Shown here: piece after piece, positions 36,752 to 45,822 of the stretch
Layout of the letters: every line of letters begins with the position of its first letter
How positions within the stretch are numbered: position 1 is the stretch's first letter
NCBI RefSeq assembly: GCF_008974265.1
Contig: NZ_BKZW01000001.1
Location: 4,092,001 to 4,156,000 of the forward strand
From: Dictyobacter vulcani
GTDB lineage: Bacteria; Chloroflexota; Ktedonobacteria; Ktedonobacterales; Ktedonobacteraceae
DNA length: 64,000 bases
Direction of reading: 5' to 3'
Translations under genes and position numbers: made by a program
Notes under the pieces: generated by a model
Database searches by the model: none
Told to the model about the DNA's origin: nothing
What the model saw: the letters and a program-made list of their open reading frames with translations, nothing else

Positions 36752-36765
36752 ACGCTTAATTCTTG
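36714..36765. terminator. 19-bp inverted repeat spanning the receiver stop codon
   Basis: The arms 36714-36732 and 36747-36765 are perfect inverse complements with a 14-nt loop. It lies between the convergent receiver and oppF genes and could terminate both, although a T tract is lacking. Confidence 0.6.
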
Positions 36766-36795
36766 TTGCTTGCAGTTTCTGTTTACTGTGGTTAA

Positions 36796-37800
36796 CTAAC
36801 CAGGGAAGTGACAGGCTGCATAGTGATTGGACTGTTTTTCTTCCAGCGGTGGGATGACCTCACGACAAATGGCTTGCGCTTTCCAGCAGCGAGGATGGAA
36901 ATTACAACCACTGGGTGGATTGACCGGGCTGGGTACGTCACCTTCCAGAATGATACGTTTACGACGCAGTTCAACCTCTGGATCTGGCACTGGAATGGCT
37001 GAGAGCAGGGCCTGGGTGTATGGATGCAGAGGAGTCTCATACAGGCTTTCACTCTTGGCAAGCTCCACGACACGACCCAGGTACATAACCGCGACACGGT
37101 CACTGATGTGTTTCACGACTGAGAGGTTGTGAGCCACAAACAGGTAGGTCAGGCCAAATTTACCCTGCAAGTCTTGCAGCAGGTTCAGAACCTGAGCCTG
37201 GATCGACACGTCCAGCGCTGAGACGGGCTCGTCGGCGACCACAAAGGATGGATGCAATGCCAGCGCGCGGGCGATACCGATACGCTGGCGCTGACCACCA
37301 CTGAACTCGTGCGCGAAGCGATTGACGTAGAAAGGATTCAAGCCCACCGTCTCCATGAGATTGGCGACCTCTTCCTGAATCTCTTTAGCGTTACCGCGTT
37401 TGAAGTTTTCCAGTGGCTCTGAAATAATCTGACCGATCGTATAACGTGGGTCCAGTGAGCTATAAGGATCCTGGAAGACCATCTGCATTTCCGCGCGCTT
37501 GCGACGGATGTCGTTGGATGAAGCTGTGGTGAGCTCCACGCCATCCAGTTTTACGGTGCCTGCGGTTGGTTTGATCAACTGCAGAATGGCGCGACCGGTG
37601 GTCGATTTACCACAACCACTTTCACCAACCAGACCGAGTGTCTCACCACGGCGGACAAAGAGATCGACGCCATCGACAGCCTTGACTTGTCCGACTGTGC
37701 GCCCAAGGAGACCTCCCTTTACAGGGAAGTGGACCTTGAGGCCTTTGACATCAACGAGTGTGGTTCCGATCGCTTTAGTTTTCTGAACTTGTTGTACCAT
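36796..37800 (-). CDS. oppF: Oligopeptide ABC transporter ATP-binding protein
   Basis: The protein has 334 residues. Walker A is GESGCGKST, the ABC signature [15 protein letters not shown], Walker [14 protein letters not shown]. The C-terminal peptide-transport Cys cluster (CNFHPRC ... CREV ... CHFPG) is typical of OppD/F and often binds an iron-sulfur cluster. It is the last gene of the transporter unit on the minus strand. Confidence 0.93.
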   Translation of the reverse strand: MVQQVQKTKAIGTTLVDVKGLKVHFPVKGGLLGRTVGQVKAVDGVDLFVRRGETLGLVGESGCGKSTTGRAILQLIKPTAGTVKLDGVELTTASSNDIRRKRAEMQMVFQDPYSSLDPRYTIGQIISEPLENFKRGNAKEIQEEVANLMETVGLNPFYVNRFAHEFSGGQRQRIGIARALALHPSFVVADEPVSALDVSIQAQVLNLLQDLQGKFGLTYLFVAHNLSVVKHISDRVAVMYLGRVVELAKSESLYETPLHPYTQALLSAIPVPDPEVELRRKRIILEGDVPSPVNPPSGCNFHPRCWKAQAICREVIPPLEEKQSNHYAACHFPG

Positions 37801-37815
37801 AGTTTTCCTCTTGTG

Positions 37816-38793
37816 CTAGTTTGGATAGAAGCATGCTGCAGATTGATCGCCACGACCAACGAGTTGGAGCTCGGGCCTTTCCTGGCGACAGCGAGCCTGA
37901 ACCTTTGGACAACGGGCGGCGTAAGGACATCCCTGGGGAATATTAACCATGTCAGGTGGCTGTCCAGCAATAGGCGTGAGTCGTGCCCCACGTGCATCGT
38001 CTACACGCGGAATCGACTGCAGGAGTCCCACGGTATAAGGATGAGCAGGTGTCTGAAATATCTGTTTGACGGGTGCTGACTCTACGATGTGTCCGGCGTA
38101 CATAACATTGACATATTGGCATGTGCCAGCCACAACGCCCAGATCGTGGGTGATCATCATCACAGCGGTTCCAAACTCCTGTGACAGACCTTTCATGAGC
38201 TCCAGGACCTGTGCCTGAATGGTAACGTCCAGTGCGGTGGTGGGCTCGTCTGCAATCAGCAACTGGGGATTACAGGCCAGCGCAATCGCGATCATCACGC
38301 GCTGACGCATACCACCACTGAATTCGTGGGGGTAATTTTTTGCCCGCCGTTTAGCATCTGGAATACGCACCAGATCCAGCATCTCAACTGCACGACGCCA
38401 TGCCTGCTCGTTGCTGACATCTTTGCGGTGCCGCTTGACTGTCTCAGCAATTTGATAACCGACCGTAAACACAGGATTCAAAGAGGTCATGGGATCCTGG
38501 AAGATCATCGAGATTTTGCTTCCACGCAGTTCGGTCAGCTCATCTCGACTCTTATCTAAAATATTTTCGCCGTTAAAGAGGATTTCTCCACCAGCGATTT
38601 TGCCAGGAGGGGTCGCAATCAGGCGCATCACGGAGAGGGCGGTGACGCTTTTTCCGCTTCCGCTTTCGCCCACAACACCCAGGGTCTGACCTGGTTTCAT
38701 GATAAACGAGACATCGTCAACGGCTTTGACCACACCTCCTCTCGTGTAGAAGTATGTCTTTAAATTATTGACTTCCAGCAAGTTTGCTGCCAT
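37816..38793 (-). CDS. oppD: Oligopeptide ABC transporter ATP-binding protein
   Basis: The protein has 325 residues. Walker A is GESGSGKSVTAL, signature FSGGMRQRVMIAIAL, Walker B LIADEPTTALDVT. The C-terminal CPYAARCPKVQARC ... ACFYPN cluster matches OppD. It pairs with OppF as a heterodimeric motor. The gap to oppC is 17 nt. Confidence 0.93.
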   Translation of the reverse strand: MAANLLEVNNLKTYFYTRGGVVKAVDDVSFIMKPGQTLGVVGESGSGKSVTALSVMRLIATPPGKIAGGEILFNGENILDKSRDELTELRGSKISMIFQDPMTSLNPVFTVGYQIAETVKRHRKDVSNEQAWRRAVEMLDLVRIPDAKRRAKNYPHEFSGGMRQRVMIAIALACNPQLLIADEPTTALDVTIQAQVLELMKGLSQEFGTAVMMITHDLGVVAGTCQYVNVMYAGHIVESAPVKQIFQTPAHPYTVGLLQSIPRVDDARGARLTPIAGQPPDMVNIPQGCPYAARCPKVQARCRQERPELQLVGRGDQSAACFYPN

Positions 38794-38810
38794 ATATCTA
38801 TCTCCACTTA

Positions 38811-39944
38811 CTAGTCTTTTGAATGAGGATCGAAAGCGTCGCGCAATCCATCACCTATAAATGAGAATGATAGCACGATGATGACAAGTGTCAAGGATGG
38901 GACTAAGAGTTCCCAGGGATACGCTGATAGGGACTGTGAAGCATCGGAAATCATCAGTCCAATACTTGCACCAGGGGGGCGTACACCCAGACCCAGATAA
39001 CTGATTCCAGCTTCACCAATGATGGTACCAGCGATATTAAGGGTTGAGGCCACCATGACGATGCTGAACAGGTTTGGCACAATGTGCCGCGTTAAAATGG
39101 TTAAGTCATTGGTACCTGAGGTTCTAGCGGCCTCAATGTACTGTTGCTCTTTGATTTGCAATGTCTGACCACGCACATAGCGCGCCATTAATGGCCAGGA
39201 TGTAAAGGCCAGCACGATTGAGATCAGCAGCAGACGGGCGTTACCACCGGCTCCAATGACTGGAACGGCACCCAGGGTGTCATCGGCCCAGCCGCCCAGG
39301 ATACCGGCAACCAGGATGATGAACAGCAGGCCAGGAAAGGCGAAGAGTAGATCAGCCAGACGCGCTAGAAACTGATCGATCCAACCACCATAATAACCGG
39401 CCAGTACACCAACCGTGATGCCCAGTGAGATATCAACAATTTCAACCACCACTGCCAGGACGATTGAGATCAACATACCTTGCATCAAGCGAGCTAATAT
39501 ATCACGACCGATACCGTCTGTTCCCAGCCAATACTGGGGCGATGGCATCTCATGAGCGCGATCTAGCTCCTGGTGATCGTATGTATGATAGACATCAGGG
39601 CCAATAATATGGGTGCCCAATTGCTGTTTGTAGAGTCCGCCAATATGATGATAGATAAAAGGACCCAATATGGCAATTACAACTATGCACAGGATAACTA
39701 TCAGGCTGATCATTGCACGTTTATCGCGCCGGAAACGCCTGAGTGATTCCTGAAAAGGCGTGCGCGATTTTTTCGGCTTTGGATCAATCGGGGCACTATC
39801 AGCGATAGCAGCCTCTTCTGGGATCGGCGCCGCGTTTTCATGGCCCGGTACCGTACTGAGCTCAAATTCTGGCTCGACCGCATTTGATGTCGGTGCTATA
39901 AATCCGGACGCATTTGTTTCGGGCTTGTGATCATGTGTATCCAT
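38811..39944 (-). CDS. oppC: Oligopeptide ABC transporter permease
   Basis: This permease has 377 residues. A Pro/Ala-rich cytoplasmic N-terminus (about 80 residues) precedes six hydrophobic segments. The EAA loop is visible (EAARTSGTNDLTILTRHIVPNL). The TDGIGRDILARLMQG motif near the first periplasmic loop is typical of OppC/DppC. It is paired with OppB, 8 nt away. Confidence 0.92.
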   Translation of the reverse strand: MDTHDHKPETNASGFIAPTSNAVEPEFELSTVPGHENAAPIPEEAAIADSAPIDPKPKKSRTPFQESLRRFRRDKRAMISLIVILCIVVIAILGPFIYHHIGGLYKQQLGTHIIGPDVYHTYDHQELDRAHEMPSPQYWLGTDGIGRDILARLMQGMLISIVLAVVVEIVDISLGITVGVLAGYYGGWIDQFLARLADLLFAFPGLLFIILVAGILGGWADDTLGAVPVIGAGGNARLLLISIVLAFTSWPLMARYVRGQTLQIKEQQYIEAARTSGTNDLTILTRHIVPNLFSIVMVASTLNIAGTIIGEAGISYLGLGVRPPGASIGLMISDASQSLSAYPWELLVPSLTLVIIVLSFSFIGDGLRDAFDPHSKD

Positions 39945-39952
39945 ATCTTCTC

Positions 39953-40912
39953 CTATGAAACTTTAATGCGCGGATCTACTACTGTATACAACAAGTCGGA
40001 AGCCAGATTTCCTAGCACTACGGCTGTCGCTAACAACACCGCTGTTGCCTGGATGACTGGATAGTCACGTGTATAGATGGACTGGATCGTAATATAGCCA
40101 ATCCCCGAAATGTTGAAAACGTTCTCGGTGAAGAAGGCGCCTGAGACCAGGAAGCCAAGTGAGACACCAAGCACTGTGATGATCGGGATCAGCGCGTTAC
40201 GCATCGCATGGCGATAAATCACAATACGCTCTTTGAGCCCCTTGGCGCGTGCAGTCCGGATATAATCCTGGCGTAGGATTTCCAGCGTGCTGGTACGGGT
40301 GAGACGAGCAAAATACGCCAGACCGATAGCTGCGTAGATAATGATTGGACCTATTTTTGTCTGGATATCAGTTGGGCTATATTGCCAGGTATTGCCCCAG
40401 CCAGAAACTGGCCAGTCCACACCGAAGGAAAGGTGGAGGTAAACAATGGCCACCTGAAAGAGGGATGCAAGAATGAAGGAAGGAACTGCAAACAGGAAGA
40501 TTGCTAAGCCCATGCTGAGTGTATCTATCCAGGTACCGGATTTCAACGCAGCCAGGATACCCAGGGGCACCCCGATGATTAACTGGACTAATAATCCCCA
40601 GAGCCCCAGTTCTAGTGAAGTAGGTAAACCATCCTGGAGAATCGCGAATACCGGGCGGTTCACTGTCTGGAAGGAATAACCCAGATCACCACGTAAGAGG
40701 CGGAAAACGTAGTTGAAATACTGTTGATACCAGGGAAGATCCAGGCCATAACTATGCTTGAGTCGCATATATTGCGCAAGATTGAAATGGTTGCCGAGCA
40801 TTTCCTGGATTGGATCACCTGGCGCCGCGTATCCAATGATGAACGTGATAAATGTCACGCCAACAAGGACAAAAACAAGGCCAATCAGCCTTTTGATGAG
40901 AAATTGAGCCAT
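39953..40912 (-). CDS. oppB: Oligopeptide ABC transporter permease
   Basis: This permease has 319 residues with about six transmembrane segments. The N-terminus MAQFLIKRLIGLVFVLVGVTFITF is typical, and the EAA loop is IRTARAKGLKERIVIYRHAMRNALIPIITVLG. It lies 513 nt downstream of the binding-protein gene, with two hairpins between. Confidence 0.92.
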   Translation of the reverse strand: MAQFLIKRLIGLVFVLVGVTFITFIIGYAAPGDPIQEMLGNHFNLAQYMRLKHSYGLDLPWYQQYFNYVFRLLRGDLGYSFQTVNRPVFAILQDGLPTSLELGLWGLLVQLIIGVPLGILAALKSGTWIDTLSMGLAIFLFAVPSFILASLFQVAIVYLHLSFGVDWPVSGWGNTWQYSPTDIQTKIGPIIIYAAIGLAYFARLTRTSTLEILRQDYIRTARAKGLKERIVIYRHAMRNALIPIITVLGVSLGFLVSGAFFTENVFNISGIGYITIQSIYTRDYPVIQATAVLLATAVVLGNLASDLLYTVVDPRIKVS

Positions 40913-41354
40913 CTTGAACCTTCTACTCCCTTGTTCAAAACACCTGGAGGGTTACAATGGTCGTGCTTGTGCAACGGCTACAAAATAGACAAAATTGGAA
41001 TCAGGTAAACGTTGGATGACAGCATCAGAATCTGAGCTTCGCACGCCAAATGTTCCTCGTTTCCTGGTACAGAAAAACTTGAGGGACGTTGCTCGTGTAT
41101 CCTTTATGCTGTTGTGCTTCGGCTCTATCTATGCGAGGCACCTTTCGCTAGATATCCGTTTTAAAATACCGACAACAGATTGTTATACATGAGCTCATTT
41201 TTGCTATTTTATTTGAGGGCTTTATTATTGTCAAGGTAACTGGCTACTATATATGTATTATTGCCTATGGCCTTGCAGTGAATAGATATACCCTTCAACA
41301 ATTCACGTACCTGAACAGAAAATTGGATGTTGTTGCACAGTGTGATGAATAGGA
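40913..41354. other. Intergenic region, binding protein to permease
   Basis: This AT-rich region lies between oppB and the tandem hairpins. I see no gene. A minus-strand promoter for oppB would be expected here; TTGTCG near 41175 is a weak -35 candidate. Confidence 0.35.
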
Positions 41355-41392
41355 TCAGGGATAATGGACGATTTCCCGTCCATTATCCCTGA
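41355..41392 (-). terminator. 16-bp stem-loop after the first binding-protein gene
   Basis: TCAGGGATAATGGACG (41355-41370) pairs with 41377-41392 around a 6-nt loop. It is the outer of two tandem hairpins. Confidence 0.6.
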
Positions 41393-41418
41393 ACTGTGGC
41401 AGGTCCACCTGCCACAGT
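41393..41418 (-). terminator. 12-bp stem-loop after the first binding-protein gene
   Basis: ACTGTGGCAGGT (41393-41404) pairs with 41407-41418 with a 2-nt gap. It lies 8 nt beyond the binding-protein stop. No T tract follows on the minus strand, so it may act as an mRNA-stabilising or attenuating stem. Confidence 0.6.
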
Positions 41419-41425
41419 GTATAAC

Positions 41426-43135
41426 CTAGTGGTTAGCGACGGAGACTTTTGCCCACTCGAATGGAGGGGTTGCGTCACCGGCGTTGAAGGTGCGACCAAT
41501 GATATAGCTCTTCAACACACGTGAGCGGGCCATCTGGAAGGTTGGCAACCAGACGACATCGTTCACCAGGGTCTGCTCAGCATCATTGTAGGCTTGCATA
41601 CGCTTGGTGTTATCTTGCTCAATGTCAGCGGCAGTCAATGCAGTCTGTACTTTGACCTGAGCAGCAGCATCAGTGGATTTGTTCTGTCCCCAGTTGGTCT
41701 GGTTGTTTGGTGAACCAGCAGTGAATTGCAGGGTCAGGAAGTCCTGAGGATCTGGATAGTCATCGCCCCAGCCACTCTCGAACATCTGCACACTGTCGTT
41801 ACCAACGGTTTTAGGCAGTGAAGCGCTCAAGGTCTCGAAGTCAGTGGGGACAGCCTGGACGGTAACTCCCAGGACATCTTTCCACTGCTGCACGGCGGCG
41901 GCGATTTCTTTGTCGGTATCAGGGCTACCACTTGCATACTGGAATTTGATCTTTGGCAGGGCTGCAGCGTTTGCATAATGACCTTCCTGCAGACCTTTTT
42001 CAAACAGTTGTTTTGCGAGCGTTGGGTTACCAGCTGTGCTGGTGGTGCCATCCGGGCCTTTGAGGTTCTCGTTATAACCAGGCATACCACTTGGTACGAT
42101 ATGGTTCGTTGGAGTGTAAACATCCTTGTAAACAACTTTGATGATCTCATCTTTGTTCAGAGCCAGCGCAAAGGCTTTACGGATGTCGATGATGTCAAAT
42201 GGCTTGGCCAGGAAGTTCATACCATAGTAGAAGATGGAAAGAACAGGGATTTTGTGATACTCTTTACCCGCTTTGGCCTCTGCCAGATAGTCGGTTGGCA
42301 CTGCAGCCTGGTCAATCTGACCATTTTTGTAGGCCTGATAAGCGGTTGCTGAGGTTTTGTAGAAGGTGCTGACAACTTTGATGGTTGGTTTGGCTTTGGC
42401 GTAGTTTGGATTTGGAACAAAGACAATACTTCTGCCATGGGTATATGATTGAACTTTGAAAGGACCTGTGCCGCCGCCCTCGGTCAGGTGGTCGGTGAAG
42501 TTTTTGTTACCATATTTGGTAACCAGGTCTTTGTCAACCACAAAAGCGGTTGAGTAGGTCAAGGTAGCCAGGAAGTAGCTAGCAGGTGTCGTGATCTTAA
42601 TGACAACAGTGTCCGGTGTCGGGGTTGTGATGCTGTCACCAATGATGGTTTTGATTTTACCAGCTAACAGTTTGTCCGAATCTTTGATCAGATTCAGGTA
42701 GCTAGGAGAAGCTGGCGAAGCAAGGTCAGGCTGTAGGGCGCGATCCAGGCTATAAGCTACATCGGCCGAGGTAACTGCGCGACCGCTGCTGAACTTCAGA
42801 CCGGGTTTCAATTTGAAGGTATAGGTGAGTCCCTTATCAGTAACATTCCAGCTATCGGCCAGTTCAGGCACGACTTTCTGGTCGTTATCCAGTGAAACCA
42901 GACCGGTGAAGACCATACCGATGGCCTGCAAGGAAGTCTGAGTGGTGGCCATTGCTGGATCGAATGTTTTGATGTCCGCAATTCCGACCAGTGGCCAGTT
43001 AAATACTTGTTTGTCGGCTGGCGCTTTGCCGGTATTGTTCGTCGATCCTGAAGTGCCACAGGCGCTCAGGATGGTTGCCATCAGGATCAGCATTGTTGCT
43101 ACGACCCCTAAGGCTGATTGCTTTTTCGCTCGCAT
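41426..43135 (-). CDS. oppA: Peptide-binding lipoprotein of ABC transporter
   Basis: This family-5 solute-binding protein has 569 residues. The signal peptide ends in the lipobox LSAC (C26), so it is a lipid-anchored protein. FNWPLVGIADIKTFDPA, KPGLKFSSGRAVTSADVAYSLDRA and the LAKPFDIIDIRKAFALALNKDEI region are characteristic. It is a paralogue of the protein encoded at 43683-45427. The order binding protein, oppB, oppC, oppD, oppF supports one transporter. Confidence 0.93.
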   Translation of the reverse strand: MRAKKQSALGVVATMLILMATILSACGTSGSTNNTGKAPADKQVFNWPLVGIADIKTFDPAMATTQTSLQAIGMVFTGLVSLDNDQKVVPELADSWNVTDKGLTYTFKLKPGLKFSSGRAVTSADVAYSLDRALQPDLASPASPSYLNLIKDSDKLLAGKIKTIIGDSITTPTPDTVVIKITTPASYFLATLTYSTAFVVDKDLVTKYGNKNFTDHLTEGGGTGPFKVQSYTHGRSIVFVPNPNYAKAKPTIKVVSTFYKTSATAYQAYKNGQIDQAAVPTDYLAEAKAGKEYHKIPVLSIFYYGMNFLAKPFDIIDIRKAFALALNKDEIIKVVYKDVYTPTNHIVPSGMPGYNENLKGPDGTTSTAGNPTLAKQLFEKGLQEGHYANAAALPKIKFQYASGSPDTDKEIAAAVQQWKDVLGVTVQAVPTDFETLSASLPKTVGNDSVQMFESGWGDDYPDPQDFLTLQFTAGSPNNQTNWGQNKSTDAAAQVKVQTALTAADIEQDNTKRMQAYNDAEQTLVNDVVWLPTFQMARSRVLKSYIIGRTFNAGDATPPFEWAKVSVANH

Positions 43136-43622
43136 GAAGACTTCTCCTTATAAAGGAATAAAGATGAATAACAGGAAAATCTTTTCGCTTCAGTGATATG
43201 TGGCAATATCTGGATCAGTTATTGCTTCATCACATGCTTCCATCGACGAAAGAAGTTTTGCCCTGTCTTTTTCATGGACCACTTTTCATTCTACTAGTTA
43301 AAAAGTGTTGTTTTCCATGATCATACATACAGTAACCATTCACAGTAACCATTCACAGTAAACGTATACGAGCTATCAGGGTATAGAAATAGGGACAGCT
43401 CAGTGTGAAATGTAACTGTGATTATTGGTCTTTGTATAATAATTACGTCATGCCTTGGGTAAATCTCACACAATATGACCAGATAAAATGGAGAAATAAA
43501 AAAATCTTTTAAAGTTTGGGCTGAATGTGTGATTTTTGCTTTGTCCTATGAGCGATTGGGATATATTTATGGCGAGGTGTGGATGGCTGGCATATTTAGT
43601 AGTATTGCATAAATCTGGCCTT
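43136..43622. other. Upstream region of the first binding-protein gene
   Basis: No gene is supported. It contains the 13-bp tandem repeat at 43329-43363 and AT-rich sequence. It should hold the promoter of the binding-protein gene on the minus strand. Confidence 0.4.
43329..43363. repeat. 13-bp tandem repeat, 2.7 copies
   Basis: The unit ACAGTAACCATTC occurs at 43329-43341 and 43342-43354, with a partial third copy. It lies about 190 bp upstream of the binding-protein start. Confidence 0.85.
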
Positions 43623-43666
43623 AAAAAAGGATGAAGGAGATGTAACTATCTTCTTCATCCTTTTTT
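43623..43666. terminator. Terminator of the second binding-protein gene
   Basis: A 14-bp stem (43623-43636 with 43653-43666) is A/T-flanked on both sides and would work in both directions. It is 16 nt beyond the stop at 43683. Confidence 0.85.
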
Positions 43667-43682
43667 AAGAGGGACGTATGGT

Positions 43683-45427
43683 TTATTGGACGCGGTAAAT
43701 TCTGGCCCAATCATCCGGGGCGATGGTATTCTGGGCGTTATCTACAATACCTACAATGGCGGGACTGCGCAAAAAGGTTTCTGTGACCTGTTGCATTGGC
43801 AGCCAGGCGACATCATTGATGAGTTGTTGTTCGGCATTTTGATAACTTTGCTGGCGTTCACTGGCAGTAAGATTCTCATCCGCATCCTGTAATTGTTTCT
43901 GTACAAGTTGCTGTTGTGCTGCTGTGCCGCTGGTGTTCTGTCCATAATTCATATTATTGTTTGGCGAACCCTTAGCAAACTGCTGCGAAAGCCAATCCTG
44001 TGGATCTGGATATTCTCCTACCCAGGCCAGTCCCCACATCTGGATACCGTTGGCATTGCCGGTGGCGCCAGTAACTTTGTCCAGCAAGGTATTATAGTCC
44101 ACTGCTTCAGGCGTTACCTGAACCTTGAGGACTTTTTGCCATGTCTGGATCAGGACTTTGACTTCCTGGCTAAATGTATTGTTTTCAGCTACATAGGTAA
44201 GCTGGATCGGTGGTAGCTCTGCTGTGGTCTGCAACTTTTCTTCTTGTAAACCTTGTTGCAGAAGTGCCTGTGCTTTTTTCGGGTTTCCCCCAGATTGGTG
44301 GTGCCGTCAGGACCCGTGATCTGGGCGTTGTAGTCTGGCATCCCTTCGGGAACAATATGGTTCGTGGCTCTGGCAGTGTTTTTCCATATATCTCTGGCAA
44401 TGGCCACTTTGTCGATTGCGAGGGCAAAGGCCTGCCGGATATGGATATTATCGAACGGTTTGGCCAGATAGTTCATGGCATAGTAGTTGATCCACTGCTG
44501 GGGAATTTGATGGAAATCTGTGCGTTTCATGTCGCTGGCAAAGGTATTCATCGGGACGCCAGTCATGTCAAGCTGATGATTGGTATAGGCCTGATAGGCT
44601 TCCTGGCCGGTCTGATAAAAAACGTAGGAGACTTTTTGTAGTTGCGGTTGGGCATTATAGTATTTTTTATTTGGTACAAAGTCGATATGCGAGCGATGGG
44701 CATAGGTCGCAACTTTGAAGGGTCCGGCCCCACCGCCTTCGTTGAGATGGTCAGTAAACTGGGTCTTGTATTTTGTAATCAGGCTTTTTTGTACGACATA
44801 AGAGCAAGGATTGGTCAACATTGAGAGAAAATAAGCGGACTGTTTGCTGGTGGTGATGACGACCGTCTGGGCATCTGGTGTCTGGATACTGTCGTTGATG
44901 AGTGTGGTGATGCGGCCAGCTAGCAACTGGTCGGAGTCTTTGATCAGGCGTAAATAGATAGGGGCCACGGTGGACTTTGTATCTGGCTGTAAGGCACGAT
45001 CCAGACTATATGCCACATCGGCTGAAGTTAATGGGGTGCCATCACTAAAGGTGAGATGCGGTTTCAGCTTAAAGGTCCAGGTGACGCCATCGCTTCCCAG
45101 TTGCCAGGATTTTGCCAGTTGAGGTTGAATGTGAAGCTTACTGTCCAGCTGTACGAGTCCTGTAAACATCATCTGAATTGCTTTGAGTGAGATTGGATCA
45201 TGGGCGAGCGCTGGATCCAGTGTATCAAAGTCGGCTATGCCCACCAATGGGGCGGTGAAAATTTGTTTGCTGAGTGGCGCTTTGGTGTGCATCTGATTGG
45301 TGGTGTCACCACCGCCAAATGGATTGCTGCAGGCTGCCAGGAGCAGCGTCAAGAGACAGCTCAGGAGCAAGAGCGCAGGTATTGGGCGCTGCTTGTCTGC
45401 CGTTGAGTATCTTCTTCCAATTGACAT
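43683..45427 (-). CDS. Second peptide-binding lipoprotein (one frame break)
   Basis: This is a family-5 solute-binding protein of about 581 residues. Lipobox LLAAC follows a hydrophobic signal peptide. FTAPLVGIADFDTLDPALAHD and KPHLTFSDGTPLTSADVAYSLDRA parallel the first binding protein. The frame breaks at a C5 run (44287-44291): adding one base gives TTNLGGNPKKAQALLQQGLQEEKLQTTAEL. ATG 45427, preceded by GAAGGAG, is preferred over upstream in-frame starts. It likely arose by duplication of oppA. Confidence 0.88.
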
Positions 45428-45520
45428 CGAGAGCATCTCCTTCAAGTTCACGGACAAAAATCCTTTTTGCCATGTCATAGTTTATGGGGGAGTGGTCATT
45501 CAATTGTATGTAAGTTCGGG

Positions 45521-45648
45521 TTTGATTCCCATGTGTTCCATAGTTTCTCTGCATGAGTTTTCGCACCAAAGAAGTATGGGCGCTTCAGTGCCCGAGTGCG
45601 ACTGTTAGCACGCTCCCCGCTGAGAGTGGGAATCAAACACTAACTCAT
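45521..45648 (-). promoter_or_regulatory. Structured 5' leader of the second binding-protein gene
   Basis: An 11-bp long-range stem (TTTGATTCCCA at 45521-45531 with 45627-45637) encloses smaller stems (GTGC/GCAC and GGGC/GCCC). A crossing pairing ATGAGT/ACTCAT (45553-45558 with 45643-45648) would form a pseudoknot. It lies 94 nt upstream of the start. It is not a riboswitch class I recognise. Confidence 0.35.
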
Positions 45649-45754
45649 ACATAGAAAGCAGTGGTACCTCTGGTTGTTTTTATCGCGTCGCCGTTATGCT
45701 TGAGCTCTATGGCGCACATGAATATTCAGCCAGGAGGCCACTGCTTTATTGTGA

Positions 45755-45815
45755 ACGTGTGTGGTTCATGCGCATGCGCACAGACACATATGCTGTGCGC
45801 ATGCTTTTTCAACGA
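45755..45815 (+). terminator. Stem-loop beside the unknown 480-residue gene
   Basis: A 12-bp stem (GCATGCGCACAG with its inverse) is followed by TTTTT on the plus strand. It lies just past the stop of the minus-strand gene ending at 45823 and may insulate it. Confidence 0.5.
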
Positions 45816-45822
45816 GCTGTTG

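Noticed and set aside
43620-43670. Possible MITE at an AT-rich palindrome
   Set aside because: The stem sits directly after a stop codon with flanking A and T runs on both sides, which is what a bidirectional terminator looks like.
45661-45675. GTGGTACC, similar to a T-box antiterminator core
   Set aside because: There is no gene downstream in the right orientation and no specifier stem is visible.
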